Below, piece after piece: positions 18,980 through 27,601 of a DNA stretch of 64,000 nucleotides; positions within the stretch are counted from its first letter, which is position 1, and every line of letters begins with the position of its first letter. The notes under the pieces were generated by a model. That model ran no database searches, was not told the DNA's origin, and saw only the letters and a program-made list of their open reading frames with translations. The DNA is taken from contig NZ_AP022871.1 of NCBI RefSeq assembly GCF_011764565.1, forward strand, positions 7,936,320 through 8,000,319, read 5' to 3'. The position numbers were made by a program, and so were the translations under genes. This DNA comes from Phytohabitans suffuscus. Lineage in GTDB: Bacteria; Actinomycetota; Actinomycetes; Mycobacteriales; Micromonosporaceae.

Positions 18980-19094
18980 GCAGCATTTTGCGGATGTTTG
19001 GATCTTCTGTCGGTGTCCGGCGCCGTGCCAGGCTGCCAGCCGACCGGGGTGCCGGCGCCGCGGGGTGCCGGCGGGAGAGTTGGGGGCAGGTGGG

Positions 19095-19466
19095 ATGGCT
19101 TCGATCGAGACCACACTCAAGGACGCGATGATCATCGAGGGTGCGGTCGGAGTCGCGCTCGTCGACTACTCGAGCGGGATGACGCTCGGGGTCGCGGGCG
19201 GGTCGGCCGAGCTCGACATGGCGGTGGCCGCGGCCGGAAACACCGACGTCGTGCGGGCCCAGATGCGGGCGATGGAGCTGCTTGGCGCCGAACAGGCGAT
19301 CGAGGACATCCTCATCACGCTGGACACGCAGTACCACCTGATCCGGCCGGTCGGCGCGCGGGGCGCCCACGGGCTGTTCCTCTACCTCGCCCTCAACAAG
19401 AGCCGGGCCAACCTCGGCCTCGCGCGCCACCAGCTGCGCCGGATCGAGGGCGCGATCGAGATCTGA
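19095..19466 (+). CDS. Roadblock/LC7 domain protein
   Basis: A 123-residue single-domain protein (MASIETTLKDAMIIEGAVGVALVDYSSGMTLG, then a central helix and the strand pair ILITLDTQYHLIRPV). It resembles the MglB-like roadblock/LC7 proteins of actinomycetes, which usually act with small Ras-like GTPases (conservon type). Here no GTPase or histidine kinase neighbour is present. The ATG is preceded by GGCAGGTGGG. Function is unknown; it may be a signalling scaffold. Confidence 0.75.
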   Translation: MASIETTLKDAMIIEGAVGVALVDYSSGMTLGVAGGSAELDMAVAAAGNTDVVRAQMRAMELLGAEQAIEDILITLDTQYHLIRPVGARGAHGLFLYLALNKSRANLGLARHQLRRIEGAIEI

Positions 19467-19713
19467 GCGGGCCGGCGGGCGTGAGAATCTTCACGCCCGC
19501 CCCCGCCGCGCCGGCCGACCCGGATCATCCTCGGTCGATCGGCGCCGGAGCGGAATCGTTGCCTCGTCAAGGAAAACCGCTTCCAGGGCCGCGCCGGTGC
19601 GACGGCATGCCACCCAAGATCGATGATCATGGTGCTTGAGCAGGCAATTTATTGTGGAGAGGGGGTACGCCGGCGGGCGCGGTGAGACGCGTACCGCGCG
19701 AAAGAGGGGGTCT

Positions 19714-20382
19714 GTGCGCGTCGTGAGTGGTTTCGCCACCCGGTCGTGGGAGGGGTTGACCATCCCCGCACCAGGGACATACCAGCTCGATCCAGCCCAC
19801 AAGCGGATCGGCTTCCTGGCCCGGCACATGATGGTCAGCCCGGTGCGGGGCGAGTTCGCCGGGGCGACCGCCCGGATCCAGGTGGCCGAGGACCCGCTGG
19901 CCTCCACGGTGACCGCCACCATCGACGCGGCGAGCATCACCACCGGCAACCCGGAGCGCGACGCCCACCTGAGCAGCCCCGACTTCCTCGACGTGGAGAG
20001 GTACCCGACGCTGGAGTACCGCAGCACCGGGATCGGCCGCCACGAGACCGAGGACCCGATCTTCTTCTGGGCCCGCCTCAAGGGGTACCGCCAGGGCCTG
20101 CGCGAGGGCGGCGGCCCGGCGCCGCAGCGCACCGCCGGCCGGTTCGTGCTCGCCGGGGAGCTGACCGTCAAGGACGTCACCCGCCCCGTCGACCTGCAGG
20201 TGGAGTTCGGCGGCGCCCGCCGCGACCCGTACGGCAAGGAGATCTTCGGGTTCAGCGCCACCGCCGAGATCAACCGGGAGGAGTACGGCCTGCTCTGGAA
20301 CGTCGCGCTGGAGACCGGCGGCGTCCTCGTCGGCAGGACGGTCCAGATCGAGATCGCCGGCGAGGCGATCCGCCAGCCCTGA
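19714..20382 (+). CDS. YceI-family lipocalin-like protein
   Basis: A 222-residue protein with the YceI signature from GTYQLDPAHKRIGFLARHMMVSPVRGEF through LTVKDVTRPVDLQVEFGG to the terminal strand. The family binds long isoprenoid chains in a lipocalin barrel. No signal peptide is evident from the chosen GTG start (GAGGGGG upstream), so it is predicted to be cytoplasmic, like many actinobacterial members. In-frame codons upstream up to 19636 give a less plausible basic extension. The isoprenoid ligand is not deducible. Confidence 0.82.
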   Translation: MRVVSGFATRSWEGLTIPAPGTYQLDPAHKRIGFLARHMMVSPVRGEFAGATARIQVAEDPLASTVTATIDAASITTGNPERDAHLSSPDFLDVERYPTLEYRSTGIGRHETEDPIFFWARLKGYRQGLREGGGPAPQRTAGRFVLAGELTVKDVTRPVDLQVEFGGARRDPYGKEIFGFSATAEINREEYGLLWNVALETGGVLVGRTVQIEIAGEAIRQP

Positions 20383-20555
20383 GGCCGGCCGGGCCGGCCG
20401 GGGCTTGAGCCGCGGGCCCGGCAGCGGAGGTCGGGGATCCCGGCGAGCCCCGCGAGCCGCCGACCGCAGCGGTGCCCGCGGGAGCATGCGGCCGGCGACT
20501 GGCACGGACCGGGGCACCGTAAGCTACTGGGCTGACCGAACCCCTTGGAGGCGTG

Positions 20556-21479
20556 ATGCGACGGTGGCTGGGCGGGTTGGTCGCGCTGTCGGCCCTGTCG
20601 GCGCTGCTGGCCGGGTGCGGCATGCCCGCCGGCGTCGACGGTGACCTGGTCGACGACTGGTCGCCGGCCGGCGAGCCCAGGGCCCTCGTGCCGGCGGCCG
20701 ACACCTGCCGCACCGCGTTCAACGCCGGCGCCAGCCTGGGCAACCGGGTCAGCGTGCGCGGCCACGTCGTCGACGGGTCGGTCGCCACCCCGGAGCCGAG
20801 CGCCTGCTCGGCCTCGCACGAGGTCGAGACGGTGCACGTCGGGACGTTCGAGGGGGCGGGCGAGGCCCCGCCGGCGGCGGGCTCGAACGCCGTGCGCACC
20901 GCGTTCGCCGACTGCGACGCCAAGGCCAAGCAGTTCGTCGGCGGCGACTGGCGCGGCGCCCGGCTCCAGCTGTGGGTCGCCCTGCCGCCGGCGAGCACGT
21001 GGGCCGGCGGCGGCCGGTGGTACCGCTGCGACGTCGGCGAGCTGGCGACCATCGACCACGACGTCCCCACCGCGCGCACCGCGAGCCTGAAGGGCGCGGC
21101 GGGCGGGCCGTCGCCGCTGCGTCTCGGCTGCTTCCGGCCGGCCATCGTCGACGACCTGCTCAACACGATGGAGGCGGTGCCCTGCACGCAGCCCCACCGG
21201 GCGGAGTTCGTCGGCGTCTGGACGGCTCCGGACACGCGGTACACCGACTTCGTCGACACCGACACCCGGGCGCACGGCGCCTGCCGCGACCTCGTCGCCG
21301 CGTACGCCAAGCTGCCCAAGGACGGCGACCTGGAGTCCCGGGTCGGCACGATCTACTACTCGCCCAGCGAGGAGCAGTGGGCGGACGGCAACCGGGGCGT
21401 GCAGTGCTTCCTCTGGAACGACCGCGACCTCAGGCGCTCGGTGAAGGGCGCCGGCCCGTCGGCCCTCCCGGCCCGATGA
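20556..21479 (+). CDS. Septum-formation-family lipoprotein
   Basis: A lipoprotein of about 307 residues whose signal peptide ends LLAGC. The mature region contains two copies of the cysteine pattern seen in septum-formation family proteins (CSASHEVETVHVGTFEG with ADCDAKAKQFVGGDW, and CTQPHRAEFVGVWTAP with GACRDLVAAYAKL). Biochemical function is unknown. The start ATG lies 5 nt after TTGGAGG, and an overlapping GTG one codon upstream is also possible. Confidence 0.75.
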   Translation: MRRWLGGLVALSALSALLAGCGMPAGVDGDLVDDWSPAGEPRALVPAADTCRTAFNAGASLGNRVSVRGHVVDGSVATPEPSACSASHEVETVHVGTFEGAGEAPPAAGSNAVRTAFADCDAKAKQFVGGDWRGARLQLWVALPPASTWAGGGRWYRCDVGELATIDHDVPTARTASLKGAAGGPSPLRLGCFRPAIVDDLLNTMEAVPCTQPHRAEFVGVWTAPDTRYTDFVDTDTRAHGACRDLVAAYAKLPKDGDLESRVGTIYYSPSEEQWADGNRGVQCFLWNDRDLRRSVKGAGPSALPAR

Positions 21480-21540
21480 CCCGCGGGTAGCGGACGCCAC
21501 ATCCACAACCTGCATGAATGTACGCGGCGCGGGTAGATTT

Positions 21541-21560
21541 GTGTCACCCTCACGTGACAC
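21541..21560. promoter_or_regulatory. Inverted repeat GTGTCA-N8-TGACAC
   Basis: A perfect 6-bp inverted repeat with an 8-nt spacer lies 13 nt upstream of the ATG at 21574, just after an AT-rich TAGATTT. It looks like a regulator site overlapping the promoter of the small gene. Confidence 0.5.
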
Positions 21561-21573
21561 GAAAGCGATCGCC

Positions 21574-21942
21574 ATGACGATCTCCCTACCGGAACAGGTC
21601 ACGTCGCCGGCCTACCGCGAGTACGTGCACTACCTGCGCGGCAAGCTCGTCAGGGCGGAGGCGGGGCTGGCCGCGACGAACGACAGGTACGAGCGGGCCA
21701 GGGTGCATTTCGACCGCACGCAGGCACGCCGCGGCATCACCCCCGCGACCGACGTGGTCAACTACATCGACCTCAAGTCGAGCAACCCGGAGCTCAGGTT
21801 CTGGTACGCCAGGGTGGAGCACTTCCAGCGCGAGGTGGCCGCCTACGGCACGGCGCTGACCGGGCTCGAGGCCGCGCACCGGATGCTCGGCACCGACGAC
21901 AACTGGATGGACGACGACCCGCACCTGCCGCGGGCCGACTGA
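21574..21942 (+). CDS. Conserved-type hypothetical protein with helical core
   Basis: A 122-residue protein, largely helical and charged (YREYVHYLRGKLVRAEAGLAATNDRYERARVHFDRTQARRG). It ends in an acidic tail, DDNWMDDDPHLPRAD. No signal peptide or known domain is recognised. The ATG start is chosen because the earlier in-frame codons overlap the inverted repeat and have no ribosome site. Confidence 0.6.
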   Translation: MTISLPEQVTSPAYREYVHYLRGKLVRAEAGLAATNDRYERARVHFDRTQARRGITPATDVVNYIDLKSSNPELRFWYARVEHFQREVAAYGTALTGLEAAHRMLGTDDNWMDDDPHLPRAD

Positions 21943-21971
21943 CTGACCGCGCGGTCAGCGCCGGGCCCGGC

Positions 21972-22035
21972 GCGGGTTTCCCGGTGTGGGTTTCCCGGTG
22001 TGGGTTTCTCGGTGCGGGCATTTCGGTGCGGGCTT
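21972..22035. repeat. Five-copy tandem repeat, about 13 bp
   Basis: Copies of GGTGTGGGTTTCCC, degenerating to GGTGCGGGCTTCTC, lie between the two convergent genes and run up to the SDR stop codon. Confidence 0.8.
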
Positions 22036-22036
22036 C

Positions 22037-22774
22037 TCAGCGTAGGTATGAGGCGCCGTTGAGGTCGAGGACGGCGCCGCTGGCCCACTCGGCCTCCGCC
22101 GAGGCGAGGTAGCGCACCGCGGCGGCGATCTCCGCGGGCCGGGCCACCCGGTTGAACGGGCTCTGCGCCCGGATCCCGTCGCCGCGCGGCGCCTTGAGGT
22201 GCTCGTTGGTCATGTCCGTCTCGACGAAGCCCGGCGCCACCGCGGTGACCGCGATGCCCTGCGGTCCGAGCGCGAGGGCGAGCGACTGGGTGAGGGCGTT
22301 GAGGCCGGCCTTGCTCGCCCCGTACGCGGGCTGGTCAGGCTCGCCGCGGTAGGCGCCGCGCGAGGAGACGTTCACGATCCGGCCGCCGGGCCCCATGTGC
22401 CGCGCCGCGCACCAGCACACGTTGGCCGGCCCGACGAGGTTGACGGCCAGGGTGTGCCGCCAGGCCTGCTGCCACTCCTCGTACGAGGTGGCGACGATCG
22501 GGTGCGGCGGAAACACGGCCGCGTTGTTGACGACGACGTCGAGCCCGCCGAGCGCCTTGGCCGCCTCGTCGACGAACCGGCCGACCGCGTCCGGGTCGGC
22601 GACGTCCCCGCGCACCACGACGTGCCCCTCACCGGGCAGCTCGGCCCGCAACGCCTCGGCCAGGTCGGCGGACGCCCGATGATGGATCGCGACGCGGTCC
22701 CCGCCGGCGGCGAACGCGCGCACGATGGCCGCGCCGATGCCCCGGGAGCCGCCGGTGACAAGTACAGACCTCAT
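22037..22774 (-). CDS. SDR-family oxidoreductase (3-oxoacyl-ACP reductase-like)
   Basis: A 245-residue classical short-chain dehydrogenase. It has the cofactor motif TGGSRGIGAA (residues 7-16), NNAAV, the catalytic NVSSRGAYRG...YGASKAG with Ser-Tyr-Lys, and a C-terminal GAVLDLNGASYLR resembling FabG-type proteins. Arg after the GG motif suggests NADPH. The substrate is unknown. The ATG at 22774 is chosen over an upstream extension because homology begins there. Confidence 0.85.
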   Translation of the reverse strand: MRSVLVTGGSRGIGAAIVRAFAAGGDRVAIHHRASADLAEALRAELPGEGHVVVRGDVADPDAVGRFVDEAAKALGGLDVVVNNAAVFPPHPIVATSYEEWQQAWRHTLAVNLVGPANVCWCAARHMGPGGRIVNVSSRGAYRGEPDQPAYGASKAGLNALTQSLALALGPQGIAVTAVAPGFVETDMTNEHLKAPRGDGIRAQSPFNRVARPAEIAAAVRYLASAEAEWASGAVLDLNGASYLR

Positions 22775-22924
22775 CCGATCATGCTGCCGCACGGCCGACC
22801 CGGTCATCCACCGCGCCGCCGTGCGGGCGGTCTGGACAGCCGCCTTTCCAGCACCTGGCCGATACCGACGGACTCGTCCGTACGAACGCTTGGCAGGTGC
22901 ACGCGAGGCCGCGACGAGAATGTC

Positions 22925-23144
22925 ATGACGGAAACGTAGGTCCGCGGCGGAGCCGCGGCGGCCAATCGGCTCCGTTCCCGAGACCTACTGCCTGGCCGGC
23001 GAGGGCGCGCAGATCCACGTCTACACCCGCCGCCCGGTCAAACGCACCCGGACCTTCAAGCCGGGCGCGGGCGACCCGCTCGCCCAGCTCCTCGGCCTGG
23101 GCTTCACGGAGAGCGAGTCGCGGGCCCTGCTGAAGATGGCCTGA
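22925..23144 (+). pseudogene. 3' remnant of a small hypothetical gene
   Basis: The last 55 codons before the TGA at 23142-23144 form a high-GC3 coding stretch: PETYCLAGEGAQIHVYTRRP, then KRTRTFKPGAGDPLAQLLGLGF. No start codon exists in that frame, because a stop lies upstream. A nearby ATG (MTET) is cut off after four codons by TAG. The simplest reading is a small gene that lost its middle and frame. I do not know its function. Confidence 0.5.
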
Positions 23145-23147
23145 GCC

Positions 23148-24182
23148 TCAACCGGCCCGCCGGCCGGCGGTGCTCTCGCGGACGACGAGGCGGTGCGGGG
23201 CGCGCAGCTCCAGGCCCGGTGGGGCAGTGGCGCTGCCGATCCGGAGCAGGAGCCGCTCCACGGCCGTCGTCGCGATCATCTCCTTGTCCGGGGAGATGGT
23301 GGTGACCGGAGGGTTGGAGTAGCGACCGTCCTCGATGTCGTCGTAGCCGATCACCGCGACGTCCTCCGGCACCCGCAGGCCGCGGCCCACCAGCGTGTGG
23401 ATGGCGCCCAGCGCGACGAGGTCGCTGTAGCAGAAGACGGCGTCCGGCGGGTCGTCGCGGTCGAGCAGGTGGGCCATGGCGCCGGCGCCGTCGACGCGGT
23501 TGAAGCGCGGCGTGCCGATGACGAGGTCCTCGCGCACCGGCAGGCCGCGCCGCTCGTGGGCCTCGCGGAAGCCGCGCGTGCGCAGCTGGGCGGCCTCGCC
23601 GGTCTCGTACGGCTGGTCGCCGATCGCGGCGAGCCGGGTGCGGCCGAGGTCGAGCAGGTGTTCGGTGGCCTGCCGTGAGGCCGTCACGTCGTCGATGCCC
23701 ACGTGGTCGAACGTGCCGTCGCTGACCCGCTCGCCGAGGACGACCAGCGGCAGGTCGGGGTCGCGGTCGGCCAGTGCCTGCTGGGACAGGCCGAGCGGGC
23801 TGAAGATGACGCCGTCGAAGAGCAGGCGGCTGGAGCCGTGGTTGATGAGCATGCGCTCGTGCTCGCGGTCGCCGTCGGTCTGGTCGATCAGCACGTTGTA
23901 GCCCTGGACGCGGGCGGCGCGGATGATGCCCTGCAGCAGCTCGGAGAAGTACGGGGTGTCGAGGTAGGGCACCACGACGGCGATCTGCCCGGAGCGGCCG
24001 CGGGCCAGGTTGCGGGCGAGCACGTTGGGGCGGTAGCCGAGCTGGTCGACCGCCTGCTGCACGCGCAGGCGGGTGCGCTCGGTGACGTTCGCGTAGCCGT
24101 TGACCACATTGGACACGGTCCGGCTGGAGACGCCGGCCAGCTCGGCCACGTCGCGGAGGGTCACCTCCCGTCCTCTTCGCAT
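23148..24182 (-). CDS. LacI-family repressor, arabinan/arabinose-type locus
   Basis: A 344-residue sugar-responsive repressor with the LacI helix-turn-helix at the N-terminus (VTLRDVAELAGVSSRTVSNVVNGYANVTERTR, hinge QLGYRPNVLARNLARG) and a periplasmic-binding-like effector domain (IAVVVPYLDTPYFSELLQGI, VIGYDDIEDGRYSNPPVTTI). It diverges from the ABC importer and glycosidase operon. The palindrome at 24265-24280 in between is its probable operator. The likely inducer is an arabinose-containing sugar, inferred from GH51/GH43. Confidence 0.92.
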   Translation of the reverse strand: MRRGREVTLRDVAELAGVSSRTVSNVVNGYANVTERTRLRVQQAVDQLGYRPNVLARNLARGRSGQIAVVVPYLDTPYFSELLQGIIRAARVQGYNVLIDQTDGDREHERMLINHGSSRLLFDGVIFSPLGLSQQALADRDPDLPLVVLGERVSDGTFDHVGIDDVTASRQATEHLLDLGRTRLAAIGDQPYETGEAAQLRTRGFREAHERRGLPVREDLVIGTPRFNRVDGAGAMAHLLDRDDPPDAVFCYSDLVALGAIHTLVGRGLRVPEDVAVIGYDDIEDGRYSNPPVTTISPDKEMIATTAVERLLLRIGSATAPPGLELRAPHRLVVRESTAGRRAG

Positions 24183-24492
24183 ACGCCTCCGTCCGCAGCC
24201 GATCCTTGACACGAAGTTTCCGGCACGTTACCCCTTGCCCACCATCGTCGATGCGTGCATGCTGTTTGCAGCGCTGCAAAATCGTAGCAGGGCGGGCTGG
24301 GTGAAAGCCCATTCCCGCAGCACAGCGGCCGTGGGCCCCACCTCCACGGCGGAGCCTCTCACGCGCGCTGCGCGACGCGTGCCGCACGGGTGTGGGGCGA
24401 TCAGACTCGACGGCCGGCCCCCGGTGTGCCAGCACCGCGGGCCGGCCTACCTGAACACGCGAGTGAATCGTTCGAATCCCGCGGAGGGACCG
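24183..24492. promoter_or_regulatory. Divergent promoter region of the LacI and ABC importer genes
   Basis: A 310-nt gene-free region. The AT-richer part (24200-24290) carries the LacI palindrome, and the rest is GC-rich leader for the binding-protein gene. GGAGGGA at 24483-24489 is the ribosome site of the importer gene. Confidence 0.6.
24265..24280. promoter_or_regulatory. Perfect palindrome TTTGCAGCGCTGCAAA, LacI operator candidate
   Basis: A 16-bp perfect palindrome with a central GC step and an AGCGCT core, typical of LacI-family operators. It lies 85 nt upstream of the repressor start and 213 nt upstream of the importer start. Confidence 0.75.
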
Positions 24493-25848
24493 ATGAGTGT
24501 CAGGCACCTCAGTGTAGAACGGAGACAGCGCCGACCCGGCCGACCGATCCGGAGGGCGATCGTCGCGGTGCTCGCCGCGACCGCCCTCGTCGCCGCGGGG
24601 TGCGGCGGCGGTGACGAGAGCGAGGAGCCGGGCGGGCCCGTCAAAATCAAGGTCTGGGCGTGGTACCCGGCGTTCCAGGGAGTCGTCGACCACTTCAACC
24701 GCACCCACACCGACGTGCGGATCGAGTGGGAGAACGCGGGCGCCGGGCAGGACCAGTACACCAAGCTGCAGACCGCGCTCAAGGCGGGCAAGGGCGCGCC
24801 CGACGTCGCCATGCTGGAGTTTCAGGAACTGCCCACGTTCCAGCTCACCAAGCACCTCGTCGACATGGGCAAGTACGGCGCCAACGACATCAAGGGCGAC
24901 TACGCCGACTGGGCCTGGAAGCAGGTCAGCAACGGCGACCAGGTCTACGCGATCCCGGTCGACGCCGGCCCGATGGCCATGCTCTACCGCGCCGACATCT
25001 TCGAGAAGTACCAGCTCACGGTCCCGAAGACGTGGGCCGAGTTCAAGGAGCAGGGGCAGAAGCTCAAGGCCGCCTCGCCGGGCAGCTTCATCACCGACTT
25101 CGGCGCCAACGACGGCGGCTTCCTGACCGGGCTGATGTGGCAGGCGGGCGCGCGGCCCTTCGAGTACACGGCCGCCCGGTCGCCCGACATCGGCATACGG
25201 CTCGACGGCGACGCCGCCAGGAAGACGATGGCGTACTGGGAGGACATGGTCGACAGTGGACTCGCCGACACCGTGGCCTACGGCACCACCGACTTCTACA
25301 GTGGACTGGGCAGCGGGAAGTACGCGACCTACCTGGCCGCCGGCTGGGGCCCGGGCTACCTGGCGAGCGTGGCCAGGACGACGTCGGGCAAGTGGCGGGC
25401 CGCGCCGCTGCCACAGTGGACCGCCGGGGAGAGTTCGCAGGGCGACTGGGGCGGCTCGTCGTTCGCGGTGACCGACCAGAGCAGATACCCCGAGCAGGCG
25501 ACCAAGGTGGCGATGGAGATCTTCGGCGCCGACAAGGACGCCTGGCGGATCGGCATCGACGAGGCGTTCCTCTTCCCGACCGCCACACCGATCCTGGAGT
25601 GGGACTACTTCGTGGACAAGGAGTACGAGTTCTTCGGCGGCCAGAAGGTCAACGAGGTGTTCGTTCCGGCGTACAACGGGATCGGCGAGTTCCAGTGGAG
25701 CCCGTTCAACAGCTACTACTTCAGCCAGCTGACCACCAACCTCAACCAGGCGGTGGAGAAGAAGGCATCGTGGACCGGCGCACTGGACACCGCACAGCGG
25801 AACATCACCACCTACGCCGCGCAGCAGGGCTTCAAGGTCGCCTCGTGA
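24493..25848 (+). CDS. ABC sugar-binding lipoprotein
   Basis: A 451-residue extracellular binding protein of the CUT1 type. The signal peptide ends LVAAGC (lipoprotein). The mature domain has KVWAWYPAFQGVVDHFNRTH, APDVAMLEFQELPTF, IPVDAGPMAMLYRADIFEK and AAGWGPGYLASV. It captures an oligosaccharide, probably arabino-oligosaccharides. Its GTGA overlap with the first permease indicates one operon with both permeases, GH51 and GH43. Confidence 0.9.
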   Translation: MSVRHLSVERRQRRPGRPIRRAIVAVLAATALVAAGCGGGDESEEPGGPVKIKVWAWYPAFQGVVDHFNRTHTDVRIEWENAGAGQDQYTKLQTALKAGKGAPDVAMLEFQELPTFQLTKHLVDMGKYGANDIKGDYADWAWKQVSNGDQVYAIPVDAGPMAMLYRADIFEKYQLTVPKTWAEFKEQGQKLKAASPGSFITDFGANDGGFLTGLMWQAGARPFEYTAARSPDIGIRLDGDAARKTMAYWEDMVDSGLADTVAYGTTDFYSGLGSGKYATYLAAGWGPGYLASVARTTSGKWRAAPLPQWTAGESSQGDWGGSSFAVTDQSRYPEQATKVAMEIFGADKDAWRIGIDEAFLFPTATPILEWDYFVDKEYEFFGGQKVNEVFVPAYNGIGEFQWSPFNSYYFSQLTTNLNQAVEKKASWTGALDTAQRNITTYAAQQGFKVAS

Positions 25849-26726
25849 CAGCTGCCGCCCGGCGACCGCGGGTGGGCCGGCAGGCCGTGGCGGGGTGGCT
25901 GTTCGTCACCCCGTTCACGGTCCTGCTCGTGCTCTTCCTGCTGCTGCCCATGCTGTACGCGGCCAAGCTGAGCCTCTACCGCTCCACGCTCGTCGAAGGA
26001 GAGGTGTTCGCCTGGCTGGACAACTACCGGCAGGCGCTCGGCGACCCCGAGTTTCGCTCCGGCGTGCGGCGGGTGGTGCTCTTCGGGCTCGTGCAGACGC
26101 CGGTGATGATCGGGATCGCGCTTGTCGCGGCACTGCTGATCGACGAGGCGACGTCGCGGTTCTCGCGGGTGTTCCGGCTCGCCGCCTTCGTGCCGTACGC
26201 GGTGCCGGTCGTCATCGGCACGCTCATGTGGGGCTTCCTCTACAGTCCCAACACCGGGCCGCTCAGCTCATTGACCGATGTGGACTTCCTGTCGTCCGGC
26301 ACCGTGCTCTACTCGCTCGGCAACATCGTCACCTGGCAGTGGGCCGGCTACAACATGATCGTGCTGTACGCGGCGCTCCAAGGCGTGCCGCGCGAGGTCT
26401 ACGAGTCGGCCCGGATCGACGGCGCCGGCGCGGTGCAGACCGCGCTGCGCATCAAGACCCCGATGATCTCGGCCGCGCTGGTGCTGGTCACGATCTTCAC
26501 GATCATCGGGACGCTGCAGTTCTTCACCGAGCCGCTGATCCTCCAGCCGCTCAACCCCGGGGCGATAACCAACAGCTACACCCCCAACGTGTACGCGTAC
26601 CACCAGGCGTTCTCGTACCAGCAGTACAACTACTCGGCCGCGATCTCCTTCCTGCTCGGCGCGGTGGTGTTCGTCGGCTCCTACATCTTCCTGTTCGCCA
26701 CCCGGAGAAAGAGCGCGCTGCGGTGA
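25845..26726 (+). CDS. ABC sugar permease, MalF-like
   Basis: A 293-residue inner-membrane protein with six predicted helices. The EAA loop reads YESARIDGAGAVQTALRIKTPMI. Its N-terminus resembles CUT1 first permeases (GWLFVTPFTVLLVLFLLLPMLYA). It starts at a GTG overlapping the binding-protein stop and ends overlapping the next permease start (GTGA). Confidence 0.92.
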   Translation: MTAAARRPRVGRQAVAGWLFVTPFTVLLVLFLLLPMLYAAKLSLYRSTLVEGEVFAWLDNYRQALGDPEFRSGVRRVVLFGLVQTPVMIGIALVAALLIDEATSRFSRVFRLAAFVPYAVPVVIGTLMWGFLYSPNTGPLSSLTDVDFLSSGTVLYSLGNIVTWQWAGYNMIVLYAALQGVPREVYESARIDGAGAVQTALRIKTPMISAALVLVTIFTIIGTLQFFTEPLILQPLNPGAITNSYTPNVYAYHQAFSYQQYNYSAAISFLLGAVVFVGSYIFLFATRRKSALR

Positions 26727-27583
26727 GCCGGCCAGCGCGCACCACCGGCGGCCGGATCGCCTCGCACGCCGTGATGGCGCTCATGGCAGCCTACTTCCTG
26801 CTGCCGTTCTGGTGGCTGCTCGTCGCCTCGACAAAGGACAACGACGGGCTGTTCGGCTCGGCCCCGCTCTGGTTCAGCGGCGACTTCGAGCTCTTCGACA
26901 ACCTGTCGCTGCTGTGGCGCCACGACGGCGGCGTCTACCTGCGGTGGCTGCGCAACTCGGCACTGTACTCAGTGGTCAGTGGCATCGGGGCCACGGCGGT
27001 CGCCGCGCTCGCCGGGTACGCGTTCGCCAAGCTCCGCTTTCCGGGCCGCAACCTGCTGTTCGCCGCGCTGCTCGGCCTCATCATGGTGCCGGCGACCGTG
27101 CTCGTGCTCCCGACCTACCTGCTGATGAGCGAGGCCGGGCTCACCGACACCGTGTGGGCGGTGATCCTGCCGTCGCTGCTCAACCCGTTCGGCGTGTACC
27201 TGCTGCGGGTCTACGCGCACGACGCGGTGCCGGACGAGATGCTGGAGGCGGCCCGGATCGACGGCGCGGGGGAGCTTCGCGTCTTCCGCAGCGTGGCGCT
27301 GCCGGCGATGCGGCCGGCGCTGGTCACCGTGCTGCTGTTCACGATGGTGGCCACCTGGAACAACTTCTTCCTGCCCCTGGTGATGCTCAGCGACAGCGAC
27401 CTCTTCCCGCTCACCGTGGGGCTGCGCACCTGGTACCAGTCCGCGACGCTCGGCAACGCCGGCCCGGCGCTCTTCAACGTCGTCGTCGTGGGCGCGCTGG
27501 TCGCGATCGTCCCGCTGATCGTCGCGTTCCTGCTGCTCCAGCGGTACTGGCGCGGTGGCCTGACCATCGGCGCCCTCAAATGA
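26723..27583 (+). CDS. ABC sugar permease, MalG-like
   Basis: A 286-residue second CUT1 permease with six helices. Its EAA loop is LEAARIDGAGELRVFRSVALPAM. It is coupled to the first permease by a GTGA overlap. No ATPase gene is present in the locus. Actinomycete importers of this class commonly borrow a shared MsiK-type ATPase encoded elsewhere. Confidence 0.92.
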   Translation: MSRPARTTGGRIASHAVMALMAAYFLLPFWWLLVASTKDNDGLFGSAPLWFSGDFELFDNLSLLWRHDGGVYLRWLRNSALYSVVSGIGATAVAALAGYAFAKLRFPGRNLLFAALLGLIMVPATVLVLPTYLLMSEAGLTDTVWAVILPSLLNPFGVYLLRVYAHDAVPDEMLEAARIDGAGELRVFRSVALPAMRPALVTVLLFTMVATWNNFFLPLVMLSDSDLFPLTVGLRTWYQSATLGNAGPALFNVVVVGALVAIVPLIVAFLLLQRYWRGGLTIGALK

Positions 27584-27601
27584 ACCCCTCGAAAGGATGA
27601 C

